DNA of 64,000 bases, taken from the NCBI RefSeq assembly GCF_000190595.1, contig NC_015167.1, forward strand, positions 1,725,501 through 1,789,500, written 5' to 3'. The DNA is from Cellulophaga lytica DSM 7489. GTDB lineage: Bacteria; Bacteroidota; Bacteroidia; Flavobacteriales; Flavobacteriaceae. Position numbers and translations under genes: made by a program. Positions within the stretch are counted from its first letter, which is position 1, and each line of letters opens with the position of its first letter. Positions 58,539-64,000 of this stretch are shown here, one piece after another. The notes beneath the pieces were generated by a model. It was not told where the DNA came from. It saw only the letters and a program-made list of their open reading frames with translations, and did not search any database.

Positions 58539-59243
58539 TTAACAACAATTGCCATTTACATCACAAGACTCTCCGCCTGTTGTTGGTAAAACAGTAAGCG
58601 ACTCTTTTTGGTGTTTTTCCCAAGCTTGTTCTAAAGCTTCAGTAAAAGCTTCTACTGGTTGTGCGCCAGAAACTCCGTACTTGTTATTTAAAACAAAAAA
58701 AGGAACGCCACTAATACCAAGGTTTTTGGCCTCCATTTCGTCTTGCCTAACCTCGTATGTAAAAGCATCTGTTTTGTAGATTTCTTCAACAGCAGCTTTG
58801 TCCATACCAACAGAGATAGCTGTATTTACTAAAAACGCTATATCATCTATATTTTTACCATCTTCTAAATGTGCTTTTAACAAAGCCTCTTTAGTACTAT
58901 CAGCAAAACCTACTGTTTTTGCATATTGCAATAAACGGTGTGCGTTTAAAGAATTTGCGGTAACAATGTCTTCAATTTTAAAGGTAAGACCAACACCACT
59001 AGCCATTTCTGTAACTCTGTTAAACATACCTTTAGCATTAACCTCGTCTACACCTTTGCTTTGCATAAAGTGGTCTATAGCATTAATATCTGTTTGCGTT
59101 TTTAAGTTAGGATCTAACTCAAAACTTTTCCACTCTAGAGTAATTTTATCTTTGTGCGGAAATTTATCTAATGCAGCTGTAAAGTTACGTTTGCCAATGT
59201 AACAAAACGGGCATCTAATATCTGACCATATATGTATTTGCAT
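58539..59243 (-). CDS. DsbA family oxidoreductase, FrnE-like
   Basis: A 234-residue cytosolic thioredoxin-fold protein with a helical insertion. The redox motif CPFC (Cys11, Cys14) lies in IRCPFCYIGKRNF; GVSGVPFFVLNNKYGVSGAQP (here GISGVPFF) carries the cis-proline. It ends in a tail with Cys227, Cys233 and Cys234 (GGESCDVNGNCC), which is unusual and could bind metal or pair with the active site. No signal peptide, as in other FrnE proteins. Confidence 0.9.
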   Translation of the reverse strand: MQIHIWSDIRCPFCYIGKRNFTAALDKFPHKDKITLEWKSFELDPNLKTQTDINAIDHFMQSKGVDEVNAKGMFNRVTEMASGVGLTFKIEDIVTANSLNAHRLLQYAKTVGFADSTKEALLKAHLEDGKNIDDIAFLVNTAISVGMDKAAVEEIYKTDAFTYEVRQDEMEAKNLGISGVPFFVLNNKYGVSGAQPVEAFTEALEQAWEKHQKESLTVLPTTGGESCDVNGNCC

Positions 59244-59377
59244 AACTATTTTATCTTTTAATATTATTGTATTGTTAGACGAAAATACGGTATAAAACTT
59301 TCAATAAAATGAATTTTTAAAATAGTATTGTTTAATATAAAGGTTTGTTCAATTTAAACAATTTGTTGTTTTGCATT

Positions 59378-59385
59378 TATATTTG
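59378..59385 (+). promoter_or_regulatory. Candidate -7 element for the 59418 gene
   Basis: TATATTTG matches TAnnTTTG; the leader would be about 30 bases. A -33 box at proper spacing is not seen. Confidence 0.4.
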
Positions 59386-59417
59386 TAGTATTTTTCCTAA
59401 ATAAAAAATATTTAAAT

Positions 59418-59609
59418 ATGAAATTTAAAAGTACCCTTGTAGTTTTTTTAGCTTTAATATTGGCTAATATTTTTGCGGATAATACAATGAGTTTTAATCT
59501 TTATGACACTTATTATGTTTTTAATGGTATGCAATTAATAGTTGCTTTAACTACAGTTTTTGTTGGGTTTTTATTGGTAAAAAAAATAATAGTTAAACCT
59601 AGAGGCTAA
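59418..59609 (+). CDS. Small membrane protein with a cytochrome-oxidase-like motif
   Basis: A 63-residue protein with two hydrophobic segments (about 5-19 and 37-56) and a basic tail. Between them is SFNLYDTYYVFNGMQLIV, which resembles the HDTYYVVAHFHYV block of heme-copper oxidase subunit I, although the haem-ligand histidines are absent. It may therefore be a relic or a mimic of that helix hairpin, or only similar by chance. It stands alone between divergent and convergent neighbours, one base from the end of the radical SAM gene. Confidence 0.7.
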   Translation: MKFKSTLVVFLALILANIFADNTMSFNLYDTYYVFNGMQLIVALTTVFVGFLLVKKIIVKPRG

Positions 59610-60683
59610 TTAAAACAAGGTAAACTGTCCGTTTTTGTGTTGTTCATATAATGTGTTGTTCAGCTTAGGAAATGTTTTGTTTTTAAAATATTTGTGTTTG
59701 GCTATTTTTACCAAACTATGTATTTGTTCAGCAACAACTCCGTTTCCTTTACTACGTATTCCAAATCTACTATCGTTTAAGTTACCTCCGTGGCAAGCTT
59801 CTATTTGGTGTAGTACTTTTTCTGCCTTGCCTGGTAGTGTTTTGTGTATCCAATCTGTAAAAATTTGACCAATAGCTCCATTTAAACGTACAACTGTAAA
59901 AGTAAAAGATAGTGCTCCGTTATCTGCTACAGCTTTGGCCAATTGTAATATTTCATGACTATTTATACCTGGAATTATTGGAGCTAGCATTGCATTTACA
60001 GGAATGTTGTTTTCTGATAATATTTTTATGGTTTCTAGTCTTTTTTTAATGCTTACGGTTCTTGGTTCTAGTATTCTTCTAGTTTCTTCAGATAGTGAGG
60101 TTACAGATACATTTACCCCAACTAAATTATGTTTAGCTAATTTTTTTAAAATATCTAAATCCCTAAGTATTAATGCGTTTTTGGTAATTATACCTACGGG
60201 ATGCCTGTATTTATAAAAAACCTCTAAACAAGCACGTGTAATTTTAAACTCTTTTTCTGCAGGTTGGTAACAATCTGTATTGCCAGATAGTATTATGGTG
60301 TTTGCTACCCAGTTTTTACTTTTTAGTTTTTGTTCTAGTAGTTTTGGAGCATCTTTTTTAATTAAAATTTTACGTTCAAAATCTAAACCAGCACTGTAGC
60401 CCCAATATTCGTGAGAGTTTCTTGCATAGCAATAAATACAACCGTGCTCACAACCTTGGTACGGATTCATAGAAAAAGCCATACTAATATCTGGACTGGT
60501 AACTTTGTTTACTATTGTTTTGGGAAAAATAGGAATATATTGGGTGCGGTTATTATCTGCTTCCTCACCCTCTAAACGACAAAACTCTAAAAAGTCATCA
60601 CGTGTTTCATAAATATGTTTTAGAAACTTGTTATGAGAATTTTGCTGTGCACCACGACCTTTTATATATTCTTTTTCACTCAT
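59610..60683 (-). CDS. PA0069 family radical SAM protein
   Basis: A 357-residue radical SAM enzyme with the cluster motif GCEHGCIYCYAR (Cys78, Cys82, Cys85), then the core region NTIILSGNTDCYQPAEKEFKI and GIITKNALILRDLDIL. This corresponds to the PA0069 family, related to spore photoproduct lyase; the substrate is not established. The C-terminus ends in GQFTLF, which resembles the sliding-clamp-binding QLxLF pentapeptide, in line with a DNA-related role. Single gene, convergent with the small membrane protein gene. Confidence 0.9.
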   Translation of the reverse strand: MSEKEYIKGRGAQQNSHNKFLKHIYETRDDFLEFCRLEGEEADNNRTQYIPIFPKTIVNKVTSPDISMAFSMNPYQGCEHGCIYCYARNSHEYWGYSAGLDFERKILIKKDAPKLLEQKLKSKNWVANTIILSGNTDCYQPAEKEFKITRACLEVFYKYRHPVGIITKNALILRDLDILKKLAKHNLVGVNVSVTSLSEETRRILEPRTVSIKKRLETIKILSENNIPVNAMLAPIIPGINSHEILQLAKAVADNGALSFTFTVVRLNGAIGQIFTDWIHKTLPGKAEKVLHQIEACHGGNLNDSRFGIRSKGNGVVAEQIHSLVKIAKHKYFKNKTFPKLNNTLYEQHKNGQFTLF

Positions 60684-60735
60684 AGGATATTTTCCAAATA
60701 TATGGAAAAAATCCTATTTTAATTGAATTTGGAAA

Positions 60736-60768
60736 ACAAAAAATCCCCTTGCTAAAAACAAGAGGATT
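60736..60768 (-). terminator. Terminator of the 60791-62338 gene
   Basis: AATCCCCTTG and CAAGAGGATT pair with one mismatch across a 7-base loop; an A-rich run on the plus strand provides the U-run for the minus-strand transcript. Confidence 0.7.
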
Positions 60769-60790
60769 GTAATTTATAAGTTTTGTTTTT

Positions 60791-62338
60791 CTAAAAAGCT
60801 ACTTCTACCAACTGCTTTTTTGTGCCACGTTTAGCGTAAAACAAAATGTTATTTTTATTGGTTAATGGTTTAGAAACCATTAAAGGTAACCTTGCCGTTT
60901 TACTATCTATTATTTTTTCATAGGTCATAAAGCCTTTAGCATCTAACTTAATTAAAAATATGTTTCTGTTTCTGCTTAAACCTTGTCTAAATACCAAACG
61001 CTCATTATTTATTAATTGCGGATTTTCTGCCGCTGTGCTTATAAAAAAGTAAGTATTGTCTCCTTTTGTAAATGTACTGTATGATGCATATGCGCCATCA
61101 CCCTGAGTTACTTCAGACTTATTAATGTTACGTACCCAAATAAGGTCGCCATCATCACTAAGTTTAGCACCAACCATATCATTATAATGGTATCTACTAA
61201 TTCTAACTCTAGATCCACCACCAGGATTACTTTGGTAACCCGATGTTACAAAATATTCTTCTGCGTTAAAAAGTATAGAGCCGTCACTAGCAATTTCTGC
61301 ATTTTTAAATACTAAGTTTTTTACCTCTTTATTATCTTCTTCTTTACCAAATTTGTCTGCCATAAATTGTGCAGAAAACGGAATAAATTTTTTGTCTTTT
61401 ACATCTAAAGAACCTTCATCTAACCTAAAGTAACTTAAACCGTTGTATCTGTTATCTTTTCTATTGGCATAAAAGCCTACACATACAAATTTTTCGTCTG
61501 TAAGTATGGGTTTTAAAGCTTCTAAAAACTTACCAGGTTCATCAAAAGTTTTCATAACCCTTTCTTCTTCAGAAACCTTTAAAAGTTCGTATTGAAATTT
61601 ACGCTCTAAGGCAGAAAAACGCCTCTTTTTAAAATAAGCTTTGGCAACTAAAAATACCTCTTTTTTGTTTTTTGTTATTTCTACGCTTTCAAAAGCATAG
61701 TTTTTAGTTTCTACTTCTGCAGAAAAATCGTGTGTAATTAGTAAATCTAGATTGTTATTAAAAACATATATAAAATGCTGATTATCTTTTGCCTTTTTAA
61801 AGTGAGCGCTAACTACAAAAGCATCTTTACGTTTATTAAACAATACAGAAGTTGTAAAACCCGATGAAAAATTACGGTTATAATAGTTTTTATCTAACGG
61901 ATTATCTACTTCTTTAGAAGGTACAGATAAAATTGTTTTTTGAGTAAATGCAAAATTATCTAAAGGGCTTTGGTGTACTATATAATCATAAGTTTGTTTA
62001 CCAGAGTTATATTCTAAAAATATAAGATATAATTGCCCATTGCTTATAAAACCGTTTACAAAGTCTTTATCTTTAAGCTTGTAATTAAACTCGCTTACCA
62101 AATCTAAATTCTTATTGTAGTGTTCTATATAATACCCTTTTGGTTTTAATATTAAACCAGTGTAGTAAGAGCGTACAAGTATGGTACCATCTGCACCATC
62201 ATTATCAATTGTTAGTAAATTAGAGTATTTGTATCTGTCTGCATATTTTTCGCTAAACTTATAGGTTACTTGCATTTTTTGTGCTGTGGCGGTAAAACCA
62301 AGACATAACATAAGTAGTAATGCAATTTTCTTCATCAT
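60791..62338 (-). CDS. Secreted protein of unknown function
   Basis: A 515-residue protein with a signal peptide (LLLMLCLGFTATAQ, cleavage near residue 20). The start may be the first or the second Met (adjacent codons). The mature part is beta-rich with many Tyr, Phe and Asn; repeated strand-turn patterns such as YIEHYNKNLDLVSEFNYKLKDKD and HFIYVFNNNLDLLITHDFSAE suggest a beta-propeller-like arrangement. No catalytic motif seen. Large, secreted and single-gene; a surface or periplasmic role is inferred. Terminator follows. Confidence 0.7.
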   Translation of the reverse strand: MMKKIALLLMLCLGFTATAQKMQVTYKFSEKYADRYKYSNLLTIDNDGADGTILVRSYYTGLILKPKGYYIEHYNKNLDLVSEFNYKLKDKDFVNGFISNGQLYLIFLEYNSGKQTYDYIVHQSPLDNFAFTQKTILSVPSKEVDNPLDKNYYNRNFSSGFTTSVLFNKRKDAFVVSAHFKKAKDNQHFIYVFNNNLDLLITHDFSAEVETKNYAFESVEITKNKKEVFLVAKAYFKKRRFSALERKFQYELLKVSEEERVMKTFDEPGKFLEALKPILTDEKFVCVGFYANRKDNRYNGLSYFRLDEGSLDVKDKKFIPFSAQFMADKFGKEEDNKEVKNLVFKNAEIASDGSILFNAEEYFVTSGYQSNPGGGSRVRISRYHYNDMVGAKLSDDGDLIWVRNINKSEVTQGDGAYASYSTFTKGDNTYFFISTAAENPQLINNERLVFRQGLSRNRNIFLIKLDAKGFMTYEKIIDSKTARLPLMVSKPLTNKNNILFYAKRGTKKQLVEVAF

Positions 62339-62572
62339 TTATTTTCTTAAGATTACTTTATAGTAACGTTTACTATTATTAATTGTTACGTGCTTTTAAA
62401 AAAAAGTATTTCTAAAATAGCAATAGTTTGGTAATTACATTAAAGTTTAAGTTAAACTACATCGTTTTCGGTTAAATTTATAACAAAAGATATATAAATG
62501 ATGTCTGTGTTATTTTTTATACACAAATTATTCCAATATATTTATAAGCTTAAACCAAACTTATTTAGCACT

Positions 62573-64000
62573 ATGTTATTAACATTACTGTCCTTTGTGG
62601 GCTTTACAGTTTTGGTGGCCGTTATATCTTATTTGGCTACAAGAAAAACTAATGAAAACTCTTCTGATGGATATTTTTTAGGAGGAAGGAGTTTAACTGC
62701 AGGTGTTATTGCTGGGTCTCTTTTACTAACAAACCTTTCTACAGAGCAACTAGTAGGTTTAAATTCTGATGCTTATACAGATGGTTTGTCTGTTATGGCT
62801 TGGGAAACGTTAGCAGCAATAGCAATAGTTATTACTGCTATTTTTTTATTACCAAGGTATTTAAAAGGTGGTTTAACAACCGTACCGCAGTTTTTAGCAG
62901 AACGTTTTGATGTTACTACAAAAACAATAACATCTGGTTTGTTTTTAACAGGTTACGTAGTTGTATTATTACCCGTAATTTTATACTCTGGTTCTGTTGC
63001 CATAAGCGGAATGTTTAATGTGCCAGAAAACCTAGGAATTAGTCACACTGCATCTATATGGTTATGTGTTTGGGGTATTGGTATTATTGGCGGTATTTAC
63101 GCTGTATTTGGAGGCTTAAAAGCCGTTGTGGTATCAGATTCTATTAATGCAATAGGATTGTTAATTGGTGGTATTTTAATTCCTGTTTTTGGTTTAATGT
63201 ATATAGGAGATGGTAGTATAATAGATGGCTTATCTATTTTAACTACAGAAAATCCAGAGAAATTTAACTCTATGGGTACTAAAACAGACTCAGTTCCTTT
63301 TTCTACAATTTTTACAGGGATGATGTTGGTTAACCTTTTTTATTGGGGAACAAACCAACAAATTATACAAAGAGCCTTAGGAGCCAAAAACTTAGCAGAA
63401 GGACAAAAAGGGCTATTACTAGCTTCTTTTATAAAAATATTAGGACCGTTAATTTTAGTTTTACCTGGTATAATAGCGTTTCATATTTTTGAAGGTAAAA
63501 TAGATTCTTCTAGCGCATACCCTCTACTAGTTGGTAAAGTATTGCCAGATTATTTAGTTGGCTTTTTTGCAGCAGTATTGTTTGGTGCAATTTTAAGTTC
63601 ATTTAATAGTGTTTTAAACAGTTCTGTAACCTTATTTGGCTTAGACATCTACAAACAACATATAAACCCAGAAGCTAGTGAAACTAAAGTTGTTAAAAAC
63701 GGTAAAATATTTGGTATTGTATTGGCTTTAGCGGCAATGTTTATTGCGCCTTTTATAGCAAATGCAGGTAGTTTATTTGGTTATTTACAAGAAGTAAACG
63801 GTATTTATAGTATTCCAATTTTTTCTGTTATAATAATTGGCTTTTTAACTAAAAGAGTACCAGCTATTGCAGCAAAGGTTGGTATTATATCTGGATCTTT
63901 ACTGTATATTATAAGTCAGTTTTTAATGAAACCATATTTTGTGAGCTCTGCTTTAGAGAAAGCAGAAGCAGCAGGAGTTACTAGTGCAGATGCATTAGCT
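62573..64000 (+). CDS. Sodium:solute symporter family transporter (3' end outside window)
   Basis: The frame is open to the right edge (476 codons here), so the gene continues. An SSS-type (SLC5-like, vSGLT-type) transporter: TM1 LLTLLSFVGFTVLVAVISY, then FLGGRSLTAGVIAGSLLLTNLSTEQLVGLNSDAY, the signature of sodium/solute symporters with the sodium-site residues, and at least ten further segments. It would import a sugar or similar solute with sodium. I use ATG 62573, placing Met just before TM1; two earlier in-frame ATGs (62498 and 62501) would add 24-25 residues. Confidence 0.93.
   Translation, partial: MLLTLLSFVGFTVLVAVISYLATRKTNENSSDGYFLGGRSLTAGVIAGSLLLTNLSTEQLVGLNSDAYTDGLSVMAWETLAAIAIVITAIFLLPRYLKGGLTTVPQFLAERFDVTTKTITSGLFLTGYVVVLLPVILYSGSVAISGMFNVPENLGISHTASIWLCVWGIGIIGGIYAVFGGLKAVVVSDSINAIGLLIGGILIPVFGLMYIGDGSIIDGLSILTTENPEKFNSMGTKTDSVPFSTIFTGMMLVNLFYWGTNQQIIQRALGAKNLAEGQKGLLLASFIKILGPLILVLPGIIAFHIFEGKIDSSSAYPLLVGKVLPDYLVGFFAAVLFGAILSSFNSVLNSSVTLFGLDIYKQHINPEASETKVVKNGKIFGIVLALAAMFIAPFIANAGSLFGYLQEVNGIYSIPIFSVIIIGFLTKRVPAIAAKVGIISGSLLYIISQFLMKPYFVSSALEKAEAAGVTSADALA

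Noticed and set aside
1-64000. CRISPR array, insertion sequence, prophage or integrative element
   Set aside because: No regularly spaced repeats, transposase, integrase or tRNA-linked direct repeats were found; gene content looks like core genome.

Overview
The window is AT-rich chromosomal DNA from a member of the Bacteroidota, most likely a marine Flavobacteriaceae. The evidence is the gene families present (BlaR1-type M56 protease with a TonB-plug-like tail, permease-M1 peptidase fusion, SDR-type threonine dehydrogenase, HemC-HemD fusion, secreted proteins starting MKK and cleaved after AQ), -7 promoter elements of the type TAnnTTTG, and weak use of Shine-Dalgarno sites. I see no rRNA, tRNA, CRISPR array, prophage or insertion sequence. 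This looks like core genome rather than an island.

Region 1 (1-19.4 kb) is organised around heme synthesis. A PchR-like AraC regulator is divergent from hemA-hemCD-hemE. Four poorly characterised genes follow (DUF6973-like, EI24/CysZ-like, CHMI-like tautomerase, membrane protein), then hemF; hemB lies further on. The araC-hemA gap holds three inverted repeats and two opposed -7 elements, and a short palindromic repeat sits just before hemE. Between hemF and hemB are a fasciclin protein, an ABC ATPase with a permease fused to an M1 aminopeptidase, and an SF2 helicase with an unexpected membrane hairpin near its C-terminus.

Region 2 (19.5-34.3 kb) is a mixture: two secreted or cytosolic unknowns, an SGNH carbohydrate-esterase-like protein next to an AraC regulator, a CNNM/CBS membrane protein with Ogt, an exonuclease and an EEP nuclease, HflX, a candidate small RNA with its own promoter and terminator, an NTF2-like protein with a lipoprotein, threonine dehydrogenase, and an isolated moaE-moaC pair.

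Region 3 (34.5-47.1 kb) contains an M13 peptidase, then a BlaI-M56-unknown-TlpA operon whose last three members share a short plug-like module. Next come SSADH and two AsmA-like proteins flanking an ArsC-fold protein that has lost its cysteine. An ABC exporter-type unit with a histidine-rich periplasmic loop and a DUF3299-like partner follows, probably metal-related.

Region 4 (47.2-64 kb) has a stress group (MscS, Dps, a 54-residue DUF1328 protein, an acidic small lipoprotein, a small barrel protein), an ALDH, an S41 protease / dCMP deaminase / HupE-UreJ group, a TerB-DnaJ protein, bacilliredoxin, PlsC with an HD hydrolase, a Tat-exported Gfo/Idh/MocA oxidoreductase, a FrnE-like DsbA, a radical SAM protein, a secreted unknown and the start of a sodium/solute symporter cut by the window edge.

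Most convergent gene pairs are separated by strong hairpins with T-runs on one or both strands. All functions are read from motifs and family knowledge by eye; no search was run.
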